From assembly GCF_009811555.1 (NCBI RefSeq), contig NZ_BLIN01000005.1:1497501-1561500 (forward strand): a stretch of DNA of 64,000 bases. Reading direction: 5' to 3'. Shown in pieces: positions 26,067 through 34,013 of this stretch. Origin of the DNA: Streptomyces caniferus. Lineage in GTDB: Bacteria > Actinomycetota > Actinomycetes > Streptomycetales > Streptomycetaceae. The notes beneath the pieces were generated by a model. That model made no database searches, was not told the DNA's origin, and saw nothing but the letters and a program-made list of their open reading frames with translations. A program made the translations under genes and the position numbers. The first letter of the stretch is position 1. Each line of letters starts with the position of its first letter.

Positions 26067-26153
26067 CCAGGTCATGTTCGTCCGCGCCAACCGCCGACTG
26101 GCCAAGTGCTCCTACCTGGCTCGGCCGTCCAGGACAACCACCGAGGAGGAAGC

Positions 26154-26822
26154 ATGCCCGAGTACTACTCCAGCATCGGCGAGGCCGTCGGCGACGCCAT
26201 GCAGCACAACATCCAGCTCGCCCACCGCAGCGTGACACCCGGCCCCGACAAGCGGCTGCAGGTCCGGCACCTGCCGAGTGCTTCCTCCGACCCGTACTCC
26301 GTCCGCGGGATGATCGCCCGCCTCACCGAGGACTCCACACCCGACGAGGTGGCAGGGATCATCGAGGAGGTCAATGGCGCACTGGTCGGGGCCCTGCCCG
26401 AGCTGACCGAACTCGTCGCCGCTGCCGCCGACTGGACCAGCATCCGTCTCGACTTCGATGACCCGCACCACAACCCGACATTCGAGACCTGGACGCGACT
26501 GGCAGCCGCCTACGGAATGCTCCAAGACGTCCGTGAGCAGTTGGAGGTCGCCGAGGACAGCGTCGCCGCCTGTCCTGCCGAGCGCACTGACCCCAGGCAC
26601 CACGAGATGGTCAACGTCCTGAGGCCCCGGGAGCTGCTCGGCGACGTTCTCGGTGTCGGCGCGACACCCGCCGACCGGGATCCGGAAGTGGACCGGCAGC
26701 ACGCTGCCCATACCTCGTCGCCGCGGGCCACCACCCAACGGACGCCGTCCACAGCCAGTACCGCGGAGGGGCGGGCGAGCACGGCGAGCACTCCGTCGCC
26801 CCGCGCCTCCCACGCCCGATAG
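26154..26822 (+). CDS. Uncharacterised conjugation-operon protein
   Basis: A 222-residue protein with a helical core and a Thr/Ser/Ala-rich tail. ACAACCACCGAGGAGGAAGC is a strong ribosome site for the ATG at 26154. The N-terminus MPEYYSSIGEAVGDAM and a histidine-rich turn (DDPHHNPTFETW) are the only distinctive parts. Not recognised. It lies directly before the leader peptide and coupling-protein gene. Confidence 0.6.
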   Translation: MPEYYSSIGEAVGDAMQHNIQLAHRSVTPGPDKRLQVRHLPSASSDPYSVRGMIARLTEDSTPDEVAGIIEEVNGALVGALPELTELVAAAADWTSIRLDFDDPHHNPTFETWTRLAAAYGMLQDVREQLEVAEDSVAACPAERTDPRHHEMVNVLRPRELLGDVLGVGATPADRDPEVDRQHAAHTSSPRATTQRTPSTASTAEGRASTASTPSPRASHAR

Positions 26823-26861
26823 CCCCGACTGCCCACTGCCTCCCGGAGAGGGACCGCCCCG

Positions 26862-27047
26862 ATGACCAGCAGAAGAGCGCCGCGCTCCCCGCCCCCATCA
26901 TCCGCCTGCGCTTACTTTCAGGACCCACCCTCATGCCCGCACCGCGTACCAGCGCGCCCTCGACCACCACCGGGTCGGACGCGCTCCTCTACCTCCTCTT
27001 CGGCATATTCGGCCTCGCGTTCACCTTCGGTTCGCTGGCCTGGCTGA
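26862..27047 (+). CDS. Leader peptide with SRRAPR motif
   Basis: A 61-residue Pro/Ser/Arg-rich frame starting MTSRRAPRSPPP and overlapping the start of the coupling-protein gene at 26933 out of frame. Its first 24 bases resemble those of the leader at 18285, with CAGAAGAGCGCCGCG identical. A GGAGAGGGA ribosome site lies upstream, while the gene at 26933 has only a weak site. The shared beginning argues for a conserved leader. Confidence 0.4.
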   Translation: MTSRRAPRSPPPSSACAYFQDPPSCPHRVPARPRPPPGRTRSSTSSSAYSASRSPSVRWPG

Positions 27048-27373
27048 CCGCCAACATCACCAACTTCACTCTCGGCAGCGGGCCTTGGACCTCGTTCGCG
27101 GTGACCGACGCGCTGCTGCGCCCCGAGGCTCTGTGGCCGCACCTGGGTCCGACGGCCCTGCTGGTCGGCGCGCGGATCATCCCCGGTCTGCTGTCCGTCG
27201 CCCTCGGCGCCCTCGGCCTGGTGCTGTGGGTGCCGCTGCGTGGCGGCGCGCAGAACGGCCTCGCCGGGAAGCGCGACCTTGCCCCGCTGTTGGACAAGCA
27301 GATCACTGCCAAGGCCCGGAGCCTGCGGCCGTCCCTGAGCGGCCGGGAGTGTAAAAGAGGTCGCCCCTGCTGA
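26933..27373 (+). pseudogene. VirD4-like coupling protein, N-terminal part (frameshifted)
   Basis: A 146-residue frame with two membrane helices (LLYLLFGIFGLAFTFGSLAW and LLVGARIIPGLLSVALGALG), the usual anchor of actinobacterial VirD4/TraG coupling proteins. It then reads KARSLRPSLSGRE and goes out of frame at AAAA (27353-27356). Removing one A would join it in frame to EVAPADRGVLLGTL and the ATPase that follows at 27438, giving one protein of about 594 residues. As written, anchor and motor are separate. Confidence 0.7.
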
Positions 27374-27437
27374 CCGTGGCGTCCTGCTCGGCACCCTCTC
27401 CCGGGGGCGGGCGAAGGTTCGTGCTTCTTGGGAGGAC

Positions 27438-28715
27438 GTGATCGTCGCGATCATGGCCCCGCGTAGCGGTAAGACCTCCACACTGGCGATCCCCGCGATT
27501 CTCGCGGCGCCCGGCCCGGTCCTGCTCACCAGTAACAAGGCGGCCAACGATGCCTTCAGCGCGACGGTGGATGCTCGCGCCGAGGTCGGCACGGTCTGGG
27601 CCCTCGACCCCCAGCAGATCGCCCACTACCCGCGCGAGATGTGGTGGGACATCCTGGCCGACGCCCGCGACCTGGCCGGGGCGAAGCGGTTGGCCGGACA
27701 CTTCGCCGCCGCGAGCGTGGACGAGTCGAACGGCACCGACTTCTGGTCCACCGCCGCGTCCAACACGTTGGGCGCGCTGTTCCTGGCCGCCGCCAGCAAC
27801 CGGCGGCCGATCACCGACGTCTCGGCCTGGCTCGCCTCGCCCGCCGACCGCACCCCGGTGGACCTGCTCACCGAGGCCGGCCACGAAGCGGTCGCCGCCC
27901 AGCTCCAGGGAACCGTCTCCGGCGCGACCGAGACCCGTGACGGGATCTACGAGACCGCGCGGCAGTACGCGAGCTGCCTGCTCGACCCGGAGGTCGTTGC
28001 CTGGGTCACCCCCCACCCGGACCTTCCCGAGTTCAAGCCCGCTCGCTTCGCCACCTCCCGCGACACGCTGTACCTGCTGAGCAAGGACGGCGGCGGCAGC
28101 GCGAGCGCGATCATCGCCGCTGCGGCCGACGCCGTGATGCGGGCCGCGGTGATCGTCGCCGAGCGCTCCGGCGGACGGCTCGACCCGCCCGCCCTGTGCG
28201 TACTCGACGAGGCCGCCAATGTCTGCCGGATCTCCGATCTCCCGGATCTCTACAGCCACTTGGGCTCCCGGGGCGTGATCCCGATGACGATCCTGCAGTC
28301 CTACCGTCAGGGGCAGCGGTGCTGGGGCGATGCCGGGATGGACGCGCTCTGGTCCGCCGCCACCATCAAGATCGTCGGATCCGGTGTCGACGACGCCGAC
28401 TTCGCCGACCGCATCAGCAGGCAGGCCGGTGACCACGAGGTCCAGACCACGTCGGTGTCGATGAGCGATGGCGGCAAGTCCACGACGGTGAGCATGCGTA
28501 CCGAGCGGATCCTGCCGCCCGATGTGATCCGTGCCCTCCCCAAGGGCAAGGCACTGCTCCTGGCCACCGGCATCCGGGTTGCCATGCTCGACCTGAAGCC
28601 CTGGTACAAGGAGCGCTCCGCCAAGGTGATCGGTCCGGCCTCGGCCCGCGCGACGAAGGCCATCACCGAGCGGGCCCAGGCCAAGACCCGTGACGACTAC
28701 GGGCAGGCGGCATGA
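27438..28715 (+). CDS. VirD4/TraG-like coupling ATPase, motor part
   Basis: A 425-residue frame with Walker A APRSGKT (residues 7-13), Walker B LCVLDEAANVC (about 253-263) and the C-terminal segment typical of TraG/TraM-recognition ATPases (ILQSYRQGQRCWG, VQTTSVSMS). Coupling proteins bring the relaxase-DNA complex to the channel. The reading frame extends upstream without a stop to the AAAA at 27353 and encodes conserved residues there, so the ATG or GTG near 27438 is not the original start. Unless a frameshift is programmed or the base is an error, the protein lacks its membrane anchor. Confidence 0.85.
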   Translation: MIVAIMAPRSGKTSTLAIPAILAAPGPVLLTSNKAANDAFSATVDARAEVGTVWALDPQQIAHYPREMWWDILADARDLAGAKRLAGHFAAASVDESNGTDFWSTAASNTLGALFLAAASNRRPITDVSAWLASPADRTPVDLLTEAGHEAVAAQLQGTVSGATETRDGIYETARQYASCLLDPEVVAWVTPHPDLPEFKPARFATSRDTLYLLSKDGGGSASAIIAAAADAVMRAAVIVAERSGGRLDPPALCVLDEAANVCRISDLPDLYSHLGSRGVIPMTILQSYRQGQRCWGDAGMDALWSAATIKIVGSGVDDADFADRISRQAGDHEVQTTSVSMSDGGKSTTVSMRTERILPPDVIRALPKGKALLLATGIRVAMLDLKPWYKERSAKVIGPASARATKAITERAQAKTRDDYGQAA

Positions 28716-28969
28716 GTGCCCTCGCACCCGCGCCCGGCCCCCTCCCGTCCTCGGCTCGCTCCAAGCACCTCGCACAGTCACCGGCCGTCCGGCGCGACGG
28801 CCGGTGGTGGCTGGTCACCACGTCCGGCGTCATCGCCGTCACGGATCCGGTGTTCACCGGCCAGCTCAACCGCTTCGCCACCGCGATGGCGTCGGCCGAC
28901 CAGGCCGTCGCCGGATCCCGCCTCCAGCAGGACCAGCCTCCGGCCCGTCCTCGCGGGAGGCGGCGATGA
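28712..28969 (+). CDS. Small uncharacterised protein
   Basis: An 85-residue protein coupled on both sides: its ATG overlaps the coupling-protein stop and its TGA overlaps the next ATG (ATGA each). The centre (VRRDGRWWLVTTSGVIAVTD) looks like a small beta-rich fold. No recognised domain. Tight coupling supports a real gene. Confidence 0.65.
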   Translation: MSALAPAPGPLPSSARSKHLAQSPAVRRDGRWWLVTTSGVIAVTDPVFTGQLNRFATAMASADQAVAGSRLQQDQPPARPRGRRR

Positions 28970-30132
28970 GTCCGCTGCTGGAAGCTGAGCAGGCGGTGCT
29001 CGGCGCGGTGCTGCTTGAACCCGGCCAGCTTCGACAGCTCGGCTGGCTCACCCCGGAGCATTTCCACCGGCCCGTACACCAGGCTCTGTTCGCAGCGCTG
29101 CGCAAGCTGCACGCCGACCGTCACCCGGCATCGACGGCCGAGAACTCCGTGCCGCTGTCGTGGGTGACCGACACGGTGGCGGAGGCGGGACGGCACGTCC
29201 GAGGGTTGAACGCGTCGTACGCCCACTCCCTGATCTCCGCGTGTCCGCGCCCCGGGCATGCTCCTGTGTACGGGCGGATGGTGCTGGAGGGCGCGATCCA
29301 TCGCAGCGTCACCGCGCACGCGATCCGCCTGCACCAGGCTGCCCGCGCGGACGCGCTGCGAGGAGACGTCGAGGGAGCACTGCGCGGTGCGGACGTGCTG
29401 CGCGACGTGCTCAACGATCTCGCACGACGGTGGGGAACCGAGCCACGCCCGGTCGCCCCGGGGACTCCGCCGACCCCCAGTCCGGCCGCCACCCCGCCGC
29501 CCGGTTGGGCAACCGTCGCCGAGGAGGAGCAGATCCTTCTCGGCGTCCTGGCCGAGCGGCCCAAGAGCATGGACGAGGTGGTGGGCTGGCTGCGGCCGGA
29601 CGACTTCGCCGACCCCACCCGCGGGGAGGTCTACCGGTGTCTCGGCGCACTGCACCACCGTGGCGAGCCCATCGACCGGATCACCCTGCTCTGGGAGGCC
29701 CAGCGACGCGGCCTGCTGGCCGACGGCACGCTGTCCCGCGACCAGCTCGCCGCCCTCTGCGACGGCGTGGGTCCTGGCAGCGCCGAATGGCTCGGCGAGC
29801 AGGTGATGCGCTCCTCCGTCACCCGCACCGCGGCAGCCTCTGCCCGTGCCATTCGAGCGCTGGCGGAGAACGAGGCCCTGGCCCCCGGGCGGCTCATCAA
29901 CCACGCCCTGCACGCGCTCAGTCCGCTCGACGAGGTGCGCACCCGCTGGCACGCCGCGAACGGCCGCCCCCCTCCGACATCCCCGGCTCCTGCGCCGAAC
30001 GGGCCGCCCCCTGCGCAGGTGCACGCCGCCCGCGCCCGCAGCGCACCACGCCCAATCTCGCCATCCCCAGCCGCGCCTGGCTCTGCCTCCAGCCCAGCCG
30101 CCGTGCGACCACCCTCTCGCGGCCACGGCTGA
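28966..30132 (+). CDS. Protein with two DnaB-helicase N-terminal domains
   Basis: A 388-residue protein with two copies of the DnaB N-terminal domain: residues 5-100 (EAEQAVLGAVLLEPGQL, LTPEHFHRPVHQALFAAL) and about 186-300 (EEEQILLGVLAERPKSM, RPDDFADPTRGEVYRCLGAL). The RecA-type helicase domain is absent and the tail is Pro/Ala-rich. In DnaB this domain forms dimers and contacts primase, so this protein might recruit the host replisome or DNA primase to transferred single strands. That is inference. It is coupled by ATGA to the gene before it. Confidence 0.8.
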   Translation: MSPLLEAEQAVLGAVLLEPGQLRQLGWLTPEHFHRPVHQALFAALRKLHADRHPASTAENSVPLSWVTDTVAEAGRHVRGLNASYAHSLISACPRPGHAPVYGRMVLEGAIHRSVTAHAIRLHQAARADALRGDVEGALRGADVLRDVLNDLARRWGTEPRPVAPGTPPTPSPAATPPPGWATVAEEEQILLGVLAERPKSMDEVVGWLRPDDFADPTRGEVYRCLGALHHRGEPIDRITLLWEAQRRGLLADGTLSRDQLAALCDGVGPGSAEWLGEQVMRSSVTRTAAASARAIRALAENEALAPGRLINHALHALSPLDEVRTRWHAANGRPPPTSPAPAPNGPPPAQVHAARARSAPRPISPSPAAPGSASSPAAVRPPSRGHG

Positions 30133-30177
30133 ACTCCTTCCCCCGCCCATCGCTCATCCTCGTCATTGGGATTCACC

Positions 30178-30759
30178 GTGAACAACACGCCTGTGGCTGA
30201 TGCCCGCGCCCTGCGCGCCACCGCATCCGCCTTCGACGCCCAGCGCGGCAAACTGCCCGTACCCGGCGACCCTCACCGCTCCGCCGACACCGTGGCCGTC
30301 GCACGCCAGATCTCCCAGCTCGGAACGCTGATCACTACCCTGGGCGACCAGGTCCTCTTCCGTGCCAACGCAGAGACCCAGGCGCCCCACAGCGCGAGGG
30401 TGATCACGAGTTTCGCCGCCGCTGTGGAACCTGCCAGCCAGGCGGCATCCGCACTCGGAGCAGCGGTCCACCAGCTCTCGTTCCTGGATCACACTGAGCA
30501 CCTGAGCGACCAGCCCGACGCCCGAGATGCACGGGGAGTGGCCCCAATGGTGGTAGAAGACGCCCTCGGCATGGCGGACACGGCCCTGCTCGACGCCGCC
30601 GACTCCCTTCACGCAGCTTCGGCGACGGTTTCACCGCCCTCCGTGCGGCTTCAGGCCGCCCGCAGCCGTTCCACGACCACAGCTCCCTCTCCCGCCCCGT
30701 CTTCCGCTCGTGCCCCGACAGCGGCAGCTCCCCCGAACCGGATTACTCGGAGCCGGTGA
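30178..30759 (+). CDS. Uncharacterised helical protein
   Basis: A 193-residue protein, nearly all helical to residue 150 (VARQISQLGTLITTLGDQVL), with a Ser/Thr/Pro-rich tail ending NRITRSR. No motif recognised. The GTG at 30178 was chosen because recognisable sequence (NNTPVADARALRA) begins there; a TTG twelve bases upstream is an alternative. No strong ribosome site is seen. Confidence 0.55.
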   Translation: MNNTPVADARALRATASAFDAQRGKLPVPGDPHRSADTVAVARQISQLGTLITTLGDQVLFRANAETQAPHSARVITSFAAAVEPASQAASALGAAVHQLSFLDHTEHLSDQPDARDARGVAPMVVEDALGMADTALLDAADSLHAASATVSPPSVRLQAARSRSTTTAPSPAPSSARAPTAAAPPNRITRSR

Positions 30760-30760
30760 C

Positions 30761-31952
30761 ATGGAGACCACCATCACGCGCTCTCCGCTGATCGGCTCGC
30801 TCTGCTCGGGCTACGGCGGGTTGGACCTCGGGGTGCAGTCCGCCCTCGGCGGCACGCTGGCCTGGCACGCCGAGGTCAACCCGGACGCCTCGCGCATCCT
30901 GGCCCGGCACTGGCCCCGCGTGCCCAACCTGGGCGACATCACGACCGTCGACTGGGCCGCCGTCCCCCGGGTGTGCGTCCTGACGGCGGGCTTCCCCTGT
31001 CAAAGACGTCTCGGTCGCCGGCCGTCGGGCCGGTCTCAACTCCCAGACCCGTTCAGGGCTGTGGCTGCACGTCGCCCGTGCGGTCGAAGCCCTCCGACCC
31101 TGCCTGGTTGTGATCGAGAATGTGCGCGGCCTCCTCACCTCCCCCGCCGGTTCCCCTGGCGACGTGGAACCCTGCCCGTGGTGTCTGGGAGACGCCCCAG
31201 GCCAACCTCCTCTGCGGGCACTCGGTGCCGTACTCGGCTCCCTGGCCGACCTCCGGTACAACGCACGATGGCTCGTGCTTCGCGCCTCCGACGTCGGCGC
31301 CCCGCACCGCCGCGAGCGGACCTTCCTCGCCGCCTGGCCCGCCGAACACCCTGCTCAAGACGCCGACCAGCAACATCGCGAAGAACGGCGGCTCCCAGCA
31401 CCCCGCCAAGAGGAAGAGCGGGGGCCACGGGCCGAACCTGGCCGACGAGGTGGAGTGGCTCCTGCCGACGCCGAAGGCGTCGGACGGGATCAAGGAGTCG
31501 CCCAACCAGCGGCATGGGAACGGGGACATGACCCTGCCGAGCGCAGCGGCGTCGCTGTCGCCCGCACCGCAGGCCAGCGACACGAGCACCCCGGGCCGCC
31601 GCTCCAAGAAGGGGTGGCAGCCTCCCTTGTCGGCGGTGGCCCTCTGGACGGAATCGGCTCCGGGAGCCTTGGAGCAGAGCAGCGATGGGGAGCTTACGCA
31701 GCCGCCATCACCCGATGGGAGACGCTCACCCGTCCCGCGCCCGCGCCCACCGATGCAGGCGGTCGGCTCCGTGCCGACTTCGTCGAATGGATGCAGGGCC
31801 TCGATGACGGCTGGGTCACCGCCACCCCGGGGCTCGGACGACCGGCTCAGCTCACCGCCCTCGGCAACGGTGTCGTTCCCCAACAGGCCGCACGAGCCGT
31901 GCAGTTGCTGGCACCGCCCTTCCTGCTGTGCCCGCACTGCGCGTCCGTGTAG
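30761..31952 (+). pseudogene. Frameshifted DNA cytosine methyltransferase
   Basis: All parts of a C5-cytosine methyltransferase are present but in three frames. Frame 1: LIGSLCSGYGGLDLGVQSAL and AGFPCQ (catalytic PCQ). After AAA at 31002-31004 the protein continues one base on with DVSVAGRRAGLNSQT and VIENVRGLL (ENV motif). Around 31325-31345 it moves to another frame (LLKTPTSNIAKNGGSQHP, LLPTPKASDG), and near 31640-31660 returns for WGAYAAAITRWE and QLTALGNGVVPQQAA. At least three indels make an active protein unlikely unless the sequence contains errors. It starts two bases after the previous gene. Confidence 0.8.
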
Positions 31953-31972
31953 CGCCCCACTACCGGGTTTTT

Positions 31973-32007
31973 CCGGCCGGACCAAACCGCGGTTTCTCCG
32001 CATCCTC
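31973..32007 (+). promoter_or_regulatory. Dispersed operator-like motif
   Basis: CCGGCCGGACCAAACCGCGG, followed by TTTCTCCGCATCCTC, with ATCCTC at the same 21-base offset as at 23084 and 25181. It contains the 12-bp palindrome AAACCGCGGTTT. It lies in the gap before the DUF4913 gene, so it may start or control the next set of genes. Confidence 0.5.
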
Positions 32008-32045
32008 TGGGGCATGTCGCCGTCTCACAGATGGAGCAAGCCCCG

Positions 32046-32651
32046 ATGTCCGACACCAGCCCGACCACCCCCGAACCCGAGCCGATCCGCGTCCCCGACG
32101 GGGACCTCGACGACCTCGCCAGCACCCTCGCCAAGACCATGGCCCAGGTCAAGCAGCACGGCGTCATCCTCGACCGCCTCGGCTCCGAGCCCGATCCCGT
32201 ACCCGCGGCCAGCCCGCCCACGGAGGGCGCTCCGGCAGCCGAGTCGGCGGACGCCGAGCAGGCAGACGGCCCCGCCTCGGTGTTCATCCTCGCCTTGGGC
32301 GGCAAGGCTTACGCCGTCGAACTCGCCGCCCTCACCGACTGGGTGAACCACCTCTTCCTCCCGGTGTACGGCCGGGAGATCAGCACGAACCGTCCGTGGT
32401 GCGCGCAGTGGCACGAACACCCCGAGGCCGTCGCCCGGCTGCACGCCCTCTGGCTCTCGTGGCAGCAATTCACCGATACCGAGGCCGGCCTGTCCGGCCC
32501 TTCGACCTGGCACCGCGACCACCTCGACCAGGCGCTGGTTCACCTGCGCGCCCCCGACGGTCCCTTCGCTGCGTGCACGACGAGCCCGAGCCGCCCCACC
32601 CATCGCGTGCTGGCCACCCCCGCGCCCGAGCAGACGGGGTCGGCGGCATGA
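32046..32651 (+). CDS. DUF4913 protein
   Basis: A 201-residue protein. Residues 1-85 are acidic and Pro-rich; from about 100 the DUF4913 pattern follows (LTDWVNHLFLPVYGREI, WCAQWHEHPEAVARLHALW, STWHRDHLD, then the SPDGPF-like APDGPFAAC). The domain is common on actinomycete plasmids and near conjugation genes; function unknown. The ATG at 32046 has GGAGCAAG upstream, better than the ATG at 32031. Confidence 0.8.
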   Translation: MSDTSPTTPEPEPIRVPDGDLDDLASTLAKTMAQVKQHGVILDRLGSEPDPVPAASPPTEGAPAAESADAEQADGPASVFILALGGKAYAVELAALTDWVNHLFLPVYGREISTNRPWCAQWHEHPEAVARLHALWLSWQQFTDTEAGLSGPSTWHRDHLDQALVHLRAPDGPFAACTTSPSRPTHRVLATPAPEQTGSAA

Positions 32652-32716
32652 GCGGCATACGCGACACGCCGTTGGCAGAAACGGCTCACCGGCCGAACCC
32701 CGGGAGGCCGATGTGA
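32648..32716 (+). CDS. 22-residue coupled frame before RelE-like gene
   Basis: A short frame (MSGIRDTPLAETAHRPNPGR plus two residues) that starts in an ATGA overlap with the DUF4913 stop and ends in ATGTGA overlapping the GTG of the RelE-like gene. Too short to be an antitoxin of a known kind. It may be a coupling leader only. Confidence 0.35.
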   Translation: MSGIRDTPLAETAHRPNPGRPM

Positions 32717-33189
32717 GCCACGCCCGCTTCGCCTTCGCCGCGCATCCCGACGCCATCGCGGATCTACGACAACTTCCGGACGAAATTCGCGACCTGGCGC
32801 TGCTGGAACTGCAGAGCCTGGTCCACGGAAGTGATGACTGCCTGCCTCTGAAGGGCCGCCTCGCAGGTTTCCACAAGGTCTACGTCGACCCCACCGTGTC
32901 CTACCGGATGGTCATCCAGTTCCGCGCGGCACCACCGACCTCAGACCACAAACGCGAGATCTATCTCGTTGCCGCCGGAAGCCGGCAGGACTACGCGGTC
33001 TACCACTCTGCCCACCTCCGCACCGGCCTGCAGCAGGACACCGAGACGATCTCCGCCACCGAGGCTCGGGTGCAGGCCGCCCGGTCCCGCTCTTCCCTCG
33101 CGGCCGACAGGTCGACGAATACCCCAGCAACTCCTCCAGAAGCAGCCCTGCCCACGGCCGCTGCCCCCCGAAAGGCCGCCCAGCGATGA
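32713..33189 (+). CDS. RelE/ParE-like protein
   Basis: A 158-residue protein. Residues 1-105 follow the RelE/ParE toxin fold: N-terminal helices (HPDAIADLRQLPDEIRDLAL), LKGRLAGFHKVYVD, SYRMVIQF and IYLVAAGSRQDYAVYHSAHL. The C-terminal 50 residues are an added Ala/Ser/Arg-rich tail. RelE toxins cut mRNA in the ribosome and ParE toxins act on gyrase; which applies cannot be told. No partner antitoxin was recognised next to it. The GTG start has GGGAGG five bases before it. Confidence 0.65.
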   Translation: MSHARFAFAAHPDAIADLRQLPDEIRDLALLELQSLVHGSDDCLPLKGRLAGFHKVYVDPTVSYRMVIQFRAAPPTSDHKREIYLVAAGSRQDYAVYHSAHLRTGLQQDTETISATEARVQAARSRSSLAADRSTNTPATPPEAALPTAAAPRKAAQR

Positions 33190-33854
33190 CCACCGAACGT
33201 ACCCCTCTGCCCCGTACCGAACTGGCGGACCTCCTCACCGACGCCGCGCAGAGCGTCTCCGCAATCCTCACCGCCGAGTACCCGACGACCGCCAACCGCT
33301 CCTACCTGCACCCCGTACTGGGTGCGCTTTCCGCCGGGCCCCGGGTGGCCTGCGAGCTGAACGACCGGCTCGAAGCGTTCGTGGCCGAAGAGCCGCGCCC
33401 CACCACCCCGGCGGGCCTGTTCACCCTGGCCTCCTACGCCGCCGCGCTGGGATGGCTCACCGAGTCCCTCGCCGAGCTGACCACCTCGGTCGACCAGATC
33501 TGCACGCGGGCGGGCATCCCCACAGTGCCCCAGGACCCGGACGTGGCCACGCCCGGCAGTGCCGAGCCGGACGGCGAGTTCGGCTTCGCCTTCAGCGCTC
33601 TGGAGTTGGCGGCGATCCGCACCGCCGCCGAGGCTGCCGGCCTCCCGCCGGGTGACTACGTCGAGGTGCTCTCCGAGTCGCTGCTCACAGCCTCCCGGAT
33701 CACCGACGCCTGCATGGAGATCTCCAGCGGCCTGCTCGAAGACGCCGCGTACGTCCGCGGCGCGGCGACCGACCGGGTCTGGATCGGCGACGGCCCGGAC
33801 AGCCTGCCCACCCTGGTCCGTTCGCTGCTTACCCGGATGGATGCAGCCGAATGA
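33186..33854 (+). CDS. Uncharacterised helical protein
   Basis: A 222-residue protein starting in an ATGA overlap with the RelE-like gene and ending in an ATGA overlap with the next. Helical throughout (LADLLTDAAQSVSAILTAEY, GLFTLASYAAALGWLTESLA, LEDAAYVRGAATDRVW). No known motif. The coupling to the RelE-like gene makes it a candidate partner, but it does not look like a typical antitoxin. Confidence 0.6.
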   Translation: MTTERTPLPRTELADLLTDAAQSVSAILTAEYPTTANRSYLHPVLGALSAGPRVACELNDRLEAFVAEEPRPTTPAGLFTLASYAAALGWLTESLAELTTSVDQICTRAGIPTVPQDPDVATPGSAEPDGEFGFAFSALELAAIRTAAEAAGLPPGDYVEVLSESLLTASRITDACMEISSGLLEDAAYVRGAATDRVWIGDGPDSLPTLVRSLLTRMDAAE

Positions 33855-33985
33855 ACCCCTGCAACGCTCACCGCGCGCTAGTGCACCAGGGCTGGCGCGA
33901 CCGCAGCAACCGCCGCCTCGGCATGGTGCTGCAGACGCTCCGCTCCGAGCACGCCGCCAGCTCCTCCGCTCCAGTGCATAGCTGA
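33851..33985 (+). CDS. Small basic protein
   Basis: A 44-residue frame (MNPCNAHRALVHQGWRDRSN and further) that begins in an ATGA overlap with the preceding stop and ends at TGA 33985, 28 bases before the next ATG. Arg-rich, helical, no known motif. The overlap and lack of a competing frame support it as a real small gene. Confidence 0.5.
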   Translation: MNPCNAHRALVHQGWRDRSNRRLGMVLQTLRSEHAASSSAPVHS

Positions 33986-34013
33986 AAACCCTTCCCATAA
34001 CGGAGTTCGCCCC

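Noticed and set aside
26073..26153. Small frame starting MFVRANRRLAKCSYL
   Set aside because: Runs into the next gene out of frame, weak ribosome site, low complexity after 25 residues.
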